NCBI GenBank assembly: GCA_009780025.1
Contig: WRAV01000018.1
Span: 1-43,781 of the forward strand
Length of the DNA stretch: 43,781 nt
Reading direction: 5' to 3'
From: Oscillospiraceae bacterium
GTDB lineage: Bacteria; Bacillota; Clostridia; Oscillospirales; Ruminococcaceae
Of this stretch, positions 1 to 7,360 are shown piece after piece. Both the position numbers and the translations under genes were made by a program. Position 1 is the stretch's first letter. Every line of letters begins with the position of its first letter. The notes under the pieces were generated by a model. It was not told the DNA's origin, ran no database searches, and worked only from the letters and a program-made list of their open reading frames with translations.

Positions 1-231
1 TCTGCTGCTAAGTCCTCGTGCAAGTCGGTTATAATGTCGCCTTTCGAAGCAAGGTAATCCATCTTGAATGGTATACCTCCGGCAGAGACCGGGTAAATGC
101 CGCTGGTGTGGTCCACAAAGTAAGCGTCAAAACCGGAGCTCTTGATTTCATCCATGCATAGACTGCGGGTTAGCTGGTAGACCATAGCAGAGATCATCTC
201 CATGTGACCTAGCTCTTCAGTACCTATATCG
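1..231 (-). CDS. cotJC: cotJC 3' segment (interrupted spore-coat manganese catalase, partial at window edge)
   Basis: Minus-strand translation from the repeat at 231 to position 1 gives DIGT-EELGHMEMISAMVYQ, then SGFDAYFVDHTSGIYPVSAG and KGDIITDLHEDLAA. This is the middle of the CotJC / di-manganese catalase family. EELGH supplies one Glu-x-x-His metal-ligand pair. There is no start codon or ribosome site of its own. The frame runs rightward into element sequence to a stop at 344-346, and the C-terminus lies outside the window. The missing first 63 codons are at 24409-24596, 24.2 kb away on the same strand, and join exactly in frame through the shared 12-bp repeat. CotJC is a coat protein of the CotJ complex made in the mother cell. 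As it stands the segment should be non-functional unless the element is excised. Confidence 0.9.
220..231. other. Left attachment-site core (12-bp direct repeat)
   Basis: GTACCTATATCG is identical to 24409-24420. Bases immediately outside differ (a/t on the left, t/g on the right), so the exact match is 12 bp. On the minus strand it covers the last base of a Thr codon, Asp-Ile-Gly, and the first two bases of Thr63 of CotJC. Serine integrases cross over within a 2-bp core. Which dinucleotide is used cannot be read here. Confidence 0.85.
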
Positions 232-334
232 TGTTCACAATGCGGCACCGGACCGCTCTCATAGAATTGTAGGCTTGTGACTTCCAACTCACGCAATACC
301 AAAAGCTTTTTGGTATAATGAGATGGGGAAATGC

Positions 335-844
335 TTATCTTCTACGGGCAGACAGTTCGAAATTTACACTCCAAGTAGCGCCGTCATCATAACTTGTTCT
401 GTTCTGCCAATGGAAAGAACTTTGCGTTATATCAGAAAACACCCACTCGTTTAATCCATCAGATTCATCTTTGTTCCGAACAATGATTTGATTGCCAACC
501 GGTCTGGCTTCCAGCACATGCAGAAAGCCGTGGCCGCCATAGCAAATATCCCAAGCATCCTTTGATGGATCGTAGGAGCGAATGGTTGTTCCATATTCGC
601 CATCGGGATGCGGATTAATTTCTCTTTCTTTGCGGGAGGGGCAGATGAATATATCCTGAATTGCGGTTCCGTCTAAAATCCAAGAAAACAGCCACTCACC
701 GGGGATGCGCCACTCATCGGGCGTGTCCTTTGCATATACGCCCTCAAAGTCCCAATCCCCAATGAATTGACCAAAGAGATTCAGTTTTTCTTGCAGTTCG
801 CTATTGGGCATTTCGGAAATTAAAGCCTTTGAAAAGTCACTCAT
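335..844 (-). CDS. Lipocalin-like (DUF1579-like) hypothetical protein
   Basis: This is a 169-residue soluble protein with no signal peptide or membrane segment. The start is ATG at 844 with AGGAG about 9 nt upstream. It has an early IGDWDFEG segment, regularly spaced aromatic beta-strand-like stretches (YDPSKDAWDI, NEWVFSDI, FHWQNRT) and a final strand with WSVNFEL. This pattern resembles small beta-barrel calycin-type domains of the DUF1579 sort. The family call is from general appearance only and no catalytic residue is evident. It is the first gene inside the left end of the element and the last of a minus-strand run (3171 to 335) that includes lspA and a CPBP protease. Its function is unknown. 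Confidence 0.6.
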   Translation of the reverse strand: MSDFSKALISEMPNSELQEKLNLFGQFIGDWDFEGVYAKDTPDEWRIPGEWLFSWILDGTAIQDIFICPSRKEREINPHPDGEYGTTIRSYDPSKDAWDICYGGHGFLHVLEARPVGNQIIVRNKDESDGLNEWVFSDITQSSFHWQNRTSYDDGATWSVNFELSARRR

Positions 845-900
845 ATTTTAGCGCTCCTATTGTGAATTTTCTAAATGCGGCTATTAACGGAATATTACAG

Positions 901-1335
901 CTAAAAGCGATTGTTTTTGCATTTATATTTTACATTCTTCGCAATAGCCTTCCAAAATTGTGCGATGTAAAATGTGGCGAGAGATAGACCGTATGCATAA
1001 ACTATGATTTCAAATATTGCGTTAAATGTCATCGTTTGTAGATAGCCCGAATAAAAACCAAACATTAAACCGTTTAATGCATGAAAAATCAAGCCCCCCG
1101 CACTTAACAACCCTGCCAATACTGCTAATGAGTCATGTTTTTTCAACAATGAATACACCAGAAACCATGCTAACAAAGTAAAAACAATGTTAGGTAATGT
1201 GAACGACATAAACCACGGCACATATCCATAAACGACTTCTTCAGGCGGAAGCACCCCAAAAAATCTGACTAAGTACAATGTGTTCACTGTTGCGTTAAAT
1301 ATGCTTAATACATTAAGCAATTTACGGTGTGGCAT
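901..1335 (-). CDS. Hypothetical four-helix membrane protein
   Basis: 144 residues. The ATG at 1335 is preferred because GGAGG lies 4 nt upstream; a longer version from 1362 would begin inside that ribosome site. Four hydrophobic stretches can be seen: roughly LLNVLSIFNATVNTLYLV, FMSFTLPNIVFTLLAWFLV, SLAVLAGLLSAGGLIFHAL and NAIFEIIVYAYGLSLATFYI. The C-terminus is basic (KNVKYKCKNN). I recognise no family motif. It lies 73 nt downstream of the CPBP gene on the same strand and is probably co-transcribed with it and lspA. Confidence 0.6.
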   Translation of the reverse strand: MPHRKLLNVLSIFNATVNTLYLVRFFGVLPPEEVVYGYVPWFMSFTLPNIVFTLLAWFLVYSLLKKHDSLAVLAGLLSAGGLIFHALNGLMFGFYSGYLQTMTFNAIFEIIVYAYGLSLATFYIAQFWKAIAKNVKYKCKNNRF

Positions 1336-1408
1336 AGAGCCTCCTTGGGTAATTATTTTCAAGGACGTTTATTCTCACAAATATTCCATTTCTGCGGCTA
1401 TCTGCTTA

Positions 1409-2086
1409 CTAGCTACCTGAAAAAAGATGTATTGATAAGTTCCACACCATGTGAAGTGCCATAGGTACAAAGATATTTCTTGTTTTAATAAATGAGTATG
1501 CAAAACCTACACTAAGCACCGCGACAGCAATACTGGCTGTTGCAAAGTCAGAGAGGTCAAAATCTCTGTAAATCCAAATCGGATAGTGGATAAGCGTAAA
1601 TAGAGCTGCGTCCAGCGCGATCGCATATTGCGTTCTTATCTTCTTGAGAAATGCATTAAGTAAAAATCCTCGGAAAACAACTTCTTCTGTAACACCTACA
1701 AACACTACTGCTTGTAACAGTCTCGTTGGTACGAAGTTAGGGTGTATTCCTACCTCTCCAGAAACGAACCAAGCTGAAAGAGCCCGAACAATTGGGATAG
1801 CTATAATCGCCATTAAGAAATAGTAATCTCTAGACCATTTTATTTTGTTTGTGAACATTGCCTTTAAGCCAATCCACATATTATCATGGAAATGTCTAAT
1901 CAGCAAAACAGCGGGCAAAGTCCATACTAGCAGCTTAATGGCAGATTCAACAAGCCCAAATGCAATACCGTCCAATGAATCAAGAAATACAGGGCGAATA
2001 TATAACTCTCTTATGCTCCACACAGCAAAAAAGATGACTAAATATATACCTATATGCAAAACAGTTAAATTTCTCTTTGGGGTCAT
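1409..2086 (-). CDS. CPBP-family intramembrane glutamic endopeptidase
   Basis: This 225-residue polytopic membrane protein has the CPBP/Abi (Rce1-like) signatures in order: EEVVFRG (the EExxxR catalytic motif, about residues 133-140), an FTLIHY segment carrying the second-motif His, and NIFVPMALHMVWN carrying the third-motif His and Asn. These residues form the glutamate-dependent active site in the family. Bacterial members process or protect membrane-associated peptides, often near bacteriocin systems, but the substrate is unknown here. The start ATG at 2086 overlaps the lspA stop (TAATG), suggesting translational coupling to signal peptidase II. It is therefore a small pair of membrane proteases in the element. 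Confidence 0.88.
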   Translation of the reverse strand: MTPKRNLTVLHIGIYLVIFFAVWSIRELYIRPVFLDSLDGIAFGLVESAIKLLVWTLPAVLLIRHFHDNMWIGLKAMFTNKIKWSRDYYFLMAIIAIPIVRALSAWFVSGEVGIHPNFVPTRLLQAVVFVGVTEEVVFRGFLLNAFLKKIRTQYAIALDAALFTLIHYPIWIYRDFDLSDFATASIAVAVLSVGFAYSFIKTRNIFVPMALHMVWNLSIHLFSGS

Positions 2087-2607
2087 TATGTTGCTGCTCC
2101 CTGCTTAGCATGAGTTTTTACAATAAATACCTTAAAAACTGCCCGACTTATAATACCTACAACAATAAACACGTCAGCGAGATTAAAAATCGCAAAATTC
2201 ATAAATAAAAATTCAAACATATCCCGCACAGCGCCAATAGTTATACGATCAAATAAATTGCCGAGGCCACCCGCAAAAATCATTGCTAGCGGTATGCGTA
2301 TTAACCAGTATTTTTTTCCTGATAGAAGTCTGTGGTAATATACCAAAAGCGCTATCAGCGCCACTGCTTTCACTACAGAGACCACCCATGCAGACCAGTC
2401 ATTTCCACCTAGAAATCCAAAAGCCATTCCAGAGTTTTCATAGTACCTAAGACCAAGCAAGCCATATATAAGAATACGGGGATCGCTACTTTGTAAGTTA
2501 GTGGATGACCAAATTTTCAGCCATAAATCCAACGCAACCAATACCGCCACGCCTATTACAAAAGAAGTCCGCAATTTCACTTTAGAGGCGTTCATATTAA
2601 AAACCAT
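2086..2607 (-). CDS. lspA: Lipoprotein signal peptidase II
   Basis: 173 residues, normal length for LspA. The family hallmarks are clear: an N-terminal membrane segment with LVALDLWLKIW, NSGMAFGFL, then GGLGNLFDR and FNLADVFIVVG. The two Asp residues in the last two motifs are the catalytic aspartates of this membrane aspartyl peptidase. It cleaves the signal peptide from diacylglyceryl-modified prolipoproteins. The chromosomal lgt at 38786 acts one step earlier in the same pathway, and the element itself encodes a lipoprotein (16085-17152). This copy is element cargo and probably not the housekeeping gene, whose location is not seen in the window. The ribosome site (AGAAG) is weak; a second Met four codons later is possible. 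Confidence 0.93.
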   Translation of the reverse strand: MVFNMNASKVKLRTSFVIGVAVLVALDLWLKIWSSTNLQSSDPRILIYGLLGLRYYENSGMAFGFLGGNDWSAWVVSVVKAVALIALLVYYHRLLSGKKYWLIRIPLAMIFAGGLGNLFDRITIGAVRDMFEFLFMNFAIFNLADVFIVVGIISRAVFKVFIVKTHAKQGAAT

Positions 2608-2685
2608 TCTTCTTTTTATTTATTTCCCAGATCATATAAAACTTTCGCGCCCTTTCAATTCTATAGTTGCTGCCCAGCGTTTTGC

Positions 2686-3171
2686 CTATTTCCTCGCTTG
2701 CATTTCACGTTCCATGATTTCTAACAGATAGGGTTTTGTTTCATCATCTAAGAAAAATGTAAAACTCATGTGGCAGCGACATTTTTGCTGACGTTCACCA
2801 TCTAAAATAAAATCAAAGCCTTTCAGGCAACGAGAATTGCAAGCGATAGGGTCAATTAATCTGCTGCAATTCCCACCTTTTCTGATTGTGTCTTTCATTG
2901 TATCCGGCCACCCGGATACGTTATCTTCATAAGAAAAAATATTATCCGCATATACACGCAGCATGGGCAATTTCTTTCGGAAAACATAGTTTGCGACTGT
3001 TCGTTTGGTAGGCTTATGAATATATGACACGACATAGCCATTTGCCGCTTCTCTGATTTTCCAAATGCAATCATTCTCTTGCAGATAAGCATGTAATTGA
3101 TTGATAAAGGCTTCATGTGAAGCCCCTGCCGCGATTAAAAAATCGCTGAATGGAATAGCTGGATTCGGCAT
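2686..3171 (-). CDS. Cys-rich hypothetical protein (paralogue of the gene at 11515)
   Basis: 161 residues from ATG 3171, chosen because GGGGGA lies about 10 nt upstream; a TTG at 3189 would sit inside that site. It aligns along its length with the broken gene at 11515-11995. Shared features are FxxFL near the start, LHxYL, a central ANYVFRK / ANFVFRK, and a Cys-rich C-terminal core. That core holds C-x8-C-x3-C followed by GFDFILDGERQQKCRC, with four or five conserved Cys. Such spacing suggests a metal- or redox-active cluster, but I do not recognise the family. It is the first gene of the minus-strand run leading to lspA, behind a good sigma-A promoter at 3248-3276. Confidence 0.7.
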   Translation of the reverse strand: MPNPAIPFSDFLIAAGASHEAFINQLHAYLQENDCIWKIREAANGYVVSYIHKPTKRTVANYVFRKKLPMLRVYADNIFSYEDNVSGWPDTMKDTIRKGGNCSRLIDPIACNSRCLKGFDFILDGERQQKCRCHMSFTFFLDDETKPYLLEIMEREMQARK

Positions 3172-3247
3172 CGTAGGCATTTCCCCCAATATAAACTATT
3201 CGCTACTGCTTATTAATTTAGTGCTTAAAAAAAAACGATACTGTACT

Positions 3248-3276
3248 ATTATAGCACCTTGTTCTACCACAATCAA
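3248..3276 (-). promoter_or_regulatory. Sigma-A-type promoter for the minus-strand lspA run
   Basis: Reading the minus strand, TTGATT (3276-3271) is followed after 17 nt by TATAAT (3253-3248). The -10 is perfect and the spacing ideal. It lies about 75 nt upstream of the Cys-rich gene and has no other gene to serve. Confidence 0.6.
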
Positions 3277-3298
3277 TTAGCTATGAATAACGTACCAC

Positions 3299-3433
3299 TT
3301 ATCTCCCAAATAAAAAATCCAGCAACACATTCAGCGCTTTGAAAATCGCCAAAATCTCGATATACGTAACAGTCCGCTCCCTGCTCTCAATGCGTGAAAA
3401 ATGTCGGCCAGTGCAACCGATACAGTCAACCGG
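3299..3433 (-). pseudogene. Remnant of an XRE-family HTH regulator (C-terminal end)
   Basis: A short minus-strand frame ends in TAA at 3299-3301. It reads ...HFSRIESRERTVTYIEIL followed by AIFKALNVLLDFLFG. That matches the last two helices of Cro/C1-type helix-turn-helix domains (SRIESGxRxPT...LxxIAKALxVxLDELF). No start codon, ribosome site or first helices are visible upstream, so it looks like a decayed fragment. The following stretch, 3434-3682, contains no gene I can recognise; AGCGTCAACA occurs twice there (3448 and 3620 areas). Confidence 0.4.
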
Positions 3434-3685
3434 GTGCGCAATATATAGCGTCAACACAGGCGGCGCGGTCGTGATTTCGGAGGGGTCTCTATCGCGGAGA
3501 TAGCGAGCCTATATCTAGCTGAAGGACATATCACTGATGCACAAAGCGGCAAACCGGCGCTGGCTTACCGTTTCTTGCTGTAGAAGTTGGCTAGTCGGTA
3601 AGGGCACACCATAAAATTAGCGTCAACATATACTGACTTGTGAGGCTTACTCACGCCATTTCAATTGAAAGGCAGTTGACTCTTG

Positions 3686-4213
3686 ATGTGTTCAAATAAA
3701 GACAAAAACAATTGCTGCGATAGTTGCTGCTGTTGTTGCAGTCATAACCAGAGTTGCAACGATAACGGCGGGAAGGACGTCGGCGATGAGCGATACACAG
3801 TTCGCCGGGTGCGGCTGACTAATAATGGCTGGTTTGTTGCCCGTCTTCAATTTGTGTATGTGGACTCTCAGGGAAGAAGCATTCGCACAAGAGGCACGGG
3901 AGACATTAGGTTAAACCAGACAGTGCAAGTAGACCCGGGCGATTATGGCGTGCCTGAGGGCGCAACGTTTCGTATTCACGCCAGCGTAGTGGCAGGGAGA
4001 GACAAAACCTCTACCGAGAGCTTTGTATACGGTTCCTCTGGCTCCTATGGCGCGGATTTTATAACAACGGGCACCACTCTAATTAATAGTCTGGTTTTTG
4101 ACGGGCTATTTTGGATCTACGGGGATAGCAGTAACGACTCGGAGCCAAGAGGCGAAGTCATTGATGACGAATTCCACTTGCAGCAAAACTGCGATGAGAA
4201 TCAAGAAAGTTGA
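3686..4213 (+). CDS. Hypothetical protein with Cys-cluster N-terminus
   Basis: 175 residues. The first 30 are hydrophilic and very rich in cysteine (a run of five Cys after NNCCDS, then CSHNQSCND). They precede a beta-rich domain (about 38-150) with TNNGWFVARLQFVYVDSQGR, a DPGDYGVPEGATFRIHASVV segment and several Gly/Ser-rich loops. The C-terminus is acidic. There is no signal peptide or membrane helix. The Cys block could bind metal or form disulfide cross-links, as in some spore-coat proteins, but this is inference; I do not recognise the family. A TTG three bases earlier is an alternative start; AAAGG lies 10-13 nt upstream. It is monocistronic with a hairpin terminator after it. Confidence 0.65.
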   Translation: MCSNKDKNNCCDSCCCCCSHNQSCNDNGGKDVGDERYTVRRVRLTNNGWFVARLQFVYVDSQGRSIRTRGTGDIRLNQTVQVDPGDYGVPEGATFRIHASVVAGRDKTSTESFVYGSSGSYGADFITTGTTLINSLVFDGLFWIYGDSSNDSEPRGEVIDDEFHLQQNCDENQES

Positions 4214-4247
4214 CGTCAATTCTGCTGTTGCAATAACCGTATAGGCC

Positions 4248-4288
4248 GGGTTCGTGAATATTTACATCCACGAGCCTATTTGTTTCTT
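4248..4288 (+). terminator. Probable intrinsic terminator
   Basis: A 9-bp stem (GGGTTCGTG with CACGAGCCT, two G-U pairs) and a 12-nt loop are followed by the T-rich ATTTGTTTCTT. It lies 35 nt after the Cys-cluster gene and before the padR promoter. Confidence 0.5.
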
Positions 4289-4388
4289 AGCAATGATTTC
4301 AAGCGTCTCGCATTTGCGGGGCGCCTCTTTTTTGTAGCGTTAGTGCGAAAACCCCATAGATATAAATCAAAAAAATTGAAACACCCCC

Positions 4389-4417
4389 TTGACAACATAA
4401 TCGCCATGTGTTATATT
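4389..4417 (+). promoter_or_regulatory. Sigma-A promoter of the padR operon
   Basis: TTGACA (4389-4394), a 17-nt spacer and TATATT (4412-4417) make a near-consensus promoter. The -10 lies inside a perfect 28-bp palindrome, so a bound repressor would block RNA polymerase. Confidence 0.75.
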
Positions 4418-4436
4418 CAACATGTTGAATATAACA
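4409..4436 (+). promoter_or_regulatory. 28-bp perfect palindrome, probable PadR operator
   Basis: The half-site TGTTATATTCAACA is followed directly by its exact reverse complement. It covers the -10 and the likely transcription start, 17 nt before the padR start codon. PadR-type repressors bind dyads with ATGT/ACAT-like cores and usually repress their own operon; that this one does so is inferred. Confidence 0.7.
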
Positions 4437-4452
4437 CGAAGGGAGTATAACG

Positions 4453-5034
4453 ATGTCTTTAAAGCATGGTTTACTGGGGCTTTTGAATTACGCGCCGATG
4501 ACCGGCTATGAACTTAACAAGGAGTTTAACGGGTCGTTAGGCTACTTTTGGCAGGCTAAGGCAAGCCAAATTTATCGGGAACTCGACTCAATGGAGCAGA
4601 GTGGCTGGCTTACCAGCAAGCGCGTTGTTCAAGATGAAAAGCCGAATAAGCGAATTTACTCAATAACCGCGCAAGGTAAAACAGAGTTTTTAGACTGGCT
4701 TTCGTCGCTTGACCCGCTTAAAAACTTGGGACGAATGAAGAATGCGTTTTTAATACGCGTGTTCTTTGGCGGGGAACTTAGCCGGGAACAAACGTTGGAG
4801 CTGTTTCGCTCGTTTAGAGAAATTATCCTTGAGCAATCAAAGCAGATGCAGGCTGTTAAGGATGAGATAAACAGCCTTACGCCCGACGCTGGGTATGATT
4901 CCAACAAAGCAGTATACTGGAAGCTGACAGCATTATCCGGCGAAATTATGTATAAAGCGAACCTTGAGTGGGTGGATAAGGCTATCGAAATACTTGAGAA
5001 CATTGCAGAAGAGTCGGAGACGAAAAATAGATAA
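4453..5034 (+). CDS. PadR-family transcriptional repressor
   Basis: 193 residues. The N-terminal winged helix begins MSLKHGLLGLLNYAPMTGYE, the typical PadR opening. The wing region has GYFWQAKASQIYRELDSMEQ and PNKRIYSITAQGKTEF. A C-terminal helical dimerisation domain of the Vir/PadR_C type (about 95-185) follows. GGGAG lies 7 nt before ATG. It heads an apparent operon with a flavin reductase and an ABC exporter. Families of this layout often respond to phenolics or antimicrobial compounds by derepressing an exporter. The ligand here is unknown. Confidence 0.9.
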   Translation: MSLKHGLLGLLNYAPMTGYELNKEFNGSLGYFWQAKASQIYRELDSMEQSGWLTSKRVVQDEKPNKRIYSITAQGKTEFLDWLSSLDPLKNLGRMKNAFLIRVFFGGELSREQTLELFRSFREIILEQSKQMQAVKDEINSLTPDAGYDSNKAVYWKLTALSGEIMYKANLEWVDKAIEILENIAEESETKNR

Positions 5035-5154
5035 CCTTACTATCAACATTGGAAGGCGCCGTTTTCGCAAATAGCAATACAAATAATTAAATTTAGCTTA
5101 AACGCTTAAGATGTAAAACTTAATCAAAACTATTACATATCAGGAGGAACCACC

Positions 5155-5856
5155 GTGAAAGTATTAGTAGTTAACGGATCACCCAGAGGCGAGAGTAGCG
5201 GCACCATGGATCTGACACACGCATTTCTTGAGGGCGCAGGCTGGACTGACGCAGAAGTGATCGATCTATCAAAATCGAATGTTAAGGGTTGCACCGGCTG
5301 CTTTTCCTGCTGGGAGAAAACACCGGGGAAGTGTGTCATAGATGACGACATGAAGAATTTTTTACCCAAGCTGATTGAGGCTGATGTAGTCATAACATCA
5401 TTTCCGCTGTACTGTTGCTATTTTCCAGGGCAGCTCAAAATTTTTATGGATAGAATGATACCTATTGCGCTGCCATTTATGGACAAAAACGCCGAAAGTG
5501 GTGGCCACCCTTTGCGCTACGATCTTTCAAAGCAGCGCCAATTTTACATTTCCACCTGCGGTTTTTGGACGGCAGACGGAAACTATGACAGCATCATCAA
5601 GCTGTTTGAGCGCGGGAACAAAACGATTAACCACAGAGCCTTCACTATCTTCAGCGGCCAGGGCGGGCTGTTCGGCGAGCCTGAGTTTAGCGAGCTGACA
5701 AAGCCTTATCTCGACGCCGTACGCAAAGCCGGCAGCGAGTTTGCCGCAGGAGAAATAAGCAAGGAAACGCAAGCAGCTCTCTCGCAAACTATCCTGCCGC
5801 GGGAAGTATATGAAAAAGGTGCGGATGAATCCTGGGAGGTTCAAGGCAACACATGA
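5155..5856 (+). CDS. Flavodoxin-like NAD(P)H-dependent FMN reductase
   Basis: 233 residues from GTG 5155, with AGGAGG 7 nt upstream. The beta-alpha-beta flavin site begins MKVLVVNGSPRGESSGTMDL. It is followed by the GCTGCFSCWEKTPGKCVIDD segment typical of the iron-sulfur-flavoprotein / NADPH-dependent FMN reductase group, then a substrate region (SFPLYCCYFPGQLKIFMDR). Several Cys residues (GCTGCFSC) could hold metal or be redox active. The stop overlaps the ABC ATPase start by 4 nt (ATGA). It lies 120 nt after padR, probably in the same operon. A role in reducing a quinone or nitro compound sensed by PadR is plausible but not shown. Confidence 0.87.
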   Translation: MKVLVVNGSPRGESSGTMDLTHAFLEGAGWTDAEVIDLSKSNVKGCTGCFSCWEKTPGKCVIDDDMKNFLPKLIEADVVITSFPLYCCYFPGQLKIFMDRMIPIALPFMDKNAESGGHPLRYDLSKQRQFYISTCGFWTADGNYDSIIKLFERGNKTINHRAFTIFSGQGGLFGEPEFSELTKPYLDAVRKAGSEFAAGEISKETQAALSQTILPREVYEKGADESWEVQGNT

Positions 5857-6548
5857 TTAAAATGGAAAATGTAGAAAAGCGATTTGGGCAGCATACGGTT
5901 TTATCGGACGTAAATATCAACGTCAAAGAGGGCGAAATTTTTGGTTTGCTGGGGCCATCCGGGGCCGGCAAAACGACTATCATAAACATCCTCACCAATC
6001 AGATTAAAGAAGACAGCGGAACCAAAGAAGTGAAAGCTCTACCGCATGAAATAGGAATTATGCTGGATATAGGAGGGCTATACGCTCACCTAAACTGCCT
6101 AGAAAACCTAAATCTATATGCCGGTATTTACGGCCTGCCAAAAAGTAAGCCGATGGAAGTGCTGGAAAACGTGGGGCTTAAAGACAGTGCTAAGAAAACT
6201 GTGTCCACCCTTTCTCGCGGAATGACGCAAAGGCTAGCACTTGCCCGTGCGATTTTATATGAGCCAAAGCTACTGTTTTTGGATGAGCCTACAAGTGCTC
6301 TGGACCCAGGCACATCTAAAGGGGTGTGTAGGCTTATGCAAGGGCTTAGAGAGCAGGGCACCACCATTTTTTTGACAACGCATAACATGGATGAAGCTCT
6401 TAAACTTTGTAATCGCATTGCGCTTTTATATGACGGAAAAATAGTTGAGCAAGGCAATCCTGTTGAAATTTGTGAACGATATGAAGCGGTACGCACAGTG
6501 CCGGATTTAGAAACAGTATTTTTGCAATTGACGGGGGTACAGCTATGA
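5853..6548 (+). CDS. ABC transporter ATP-binding protein (exporter type)
   Basis: 231 residues. Walker A is GPSGAGKT (about 34-41) and Walker B is LLFLDEPTSALDP (about 142-154). The signature is LSRGM instead of the usual LSGGQ/LSGGM, with Arg in place of the first Gly, and the switch His is in TTHNMDEA. The class is that of DrrA/CcmA-like drug or antimicrobial-peptide exporters. It is coupled to the upstream reductase and overlaps the permease start by 4 nt. It is cytoplasmic, energising the permease encoded next. Confidence 0.92.
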   Translation: MIKMENVEKRFGQHTVLSDVNINVKEGEIFGLLGPSGAGKTTIINILTNQIKEDSGTKEVKALPHEIGIMLDIGGLYAHLNCLENLNLYAGIYGLPKSKPMEVLENVGLKDSAKKTVSTLSRGMTQRLALARAILYEPKLLFLDEPTSALDPGTSKGVCRLMQGLREQGTTIFLTTHNMDEALKLCNRIALLYDGKIVEQGNPVEICERYEAVRTVPDLETVFLQLTGVQL

Positions 6549-7360
6549 GAAACATCAAAGCTGTTTTTACAAAACAATTTTTGAGTTATACCAAAAACCC
6601 TGGCCAATGGGTTATGTCAGCAACGTTTTTGCTTATCCCATTTATAATGTCTATGGCTAATAACGAAGGGGTGGCCATATTCACCATACAGTTTGTTATT
6701 ATGTTTGTGGGTATTTCAATGATAGGCGGCTCCGCTGGAATGATACTAGAGGACAAACAAACCATGAACTTGCGCTTTATGGGTATGGCGGGCGTCAAGC
6801 CATATCAATATTTGATTTCTACATGTGGCGTTTTGCTTATTGTTTCGTTGGGTGTCCTTACCCTGTTTGGGCTGATTCGTGGGCATTCCGGAGAAATTCT
6901 GATAAACTTTTTAATCGTTACTATGCTTGGTGTATCATGCTCCATACTGCTTGGGATAACGCTGGGCCTCTCTAAATTGGCACCATTTTCTTGGCTTGTG
7001 GGAATCCTGCTAGGAGTTGGGCCAGTTATGGCGAATGATTTTGGCATAGGGGTTTTGTCGCAGCTTTTCTATTTTTCTTACACCTATCAAATAGATGTTG
7101 CACTGCGAGGGAGCATATCGATTCTACCTGATGTGACAACTATCGAAGAACTATCAAGCGTCTACAACTTAACAAACATGTATGAGTTAAGAGCTTTTCT
7201 CCGAGAGTTAAGGACTCCTCGTGATTTAGCAATCCTCCCCATGGGGTCGATTCGGGTTCTTTTGGTTAACATGGCTGCGATATTGCTGGCTTTTGTTGTC
7301 ACGAACTTGAAATATGGGCTTGATGGTGAAAGGCTAGTGAAATTGAGGAGTGAAGGGTAA
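6545..7360 (+). CDS. ABC-2 type transporter permease
   Basis: 271 residues with six hydrophobic spans: near 25-60 (VMSATFLLIPFIMSM and IFTIQFVIMFVGISMIGGSA), 88-105, 118-140 (INFLIVTMLGVSCSILLGIT), 148-175 and a last one at 240-255 (VLLVNMAAILLAFVV). The layout is that of the ABC-2 membrane family partnering DrrA-like ATPases. A soluble loop of about 60 residues precedes the last span. It ends the PadR-controlled operon; no clear terminator follows before the repeat tract at 7437. Confidence 0.87.
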   Translation: MRNIKAVFTKQFLSYTKNPGQWVMSATFLLIPFIMSMANNEGVAIFTIQFVIMFVGISMIGGSAGMILEDKQTMNLRFMGMAGVKPYQYLISTCGVLLIVSLGVLTLFGLIRGHSGEILINFLIVTMLGVSCSILLGITLGLSKLAPFSWLVGILLGVGPVMANDFGIGVLSQLFYFSYTYQIDVALRGSISILPDVTTIEELSSVYNLTNMYELRAFLRELRTPRDLAILPMGSIRVLLVNMAAILLAFVVTNLKYGLDGERLVKLRSEG

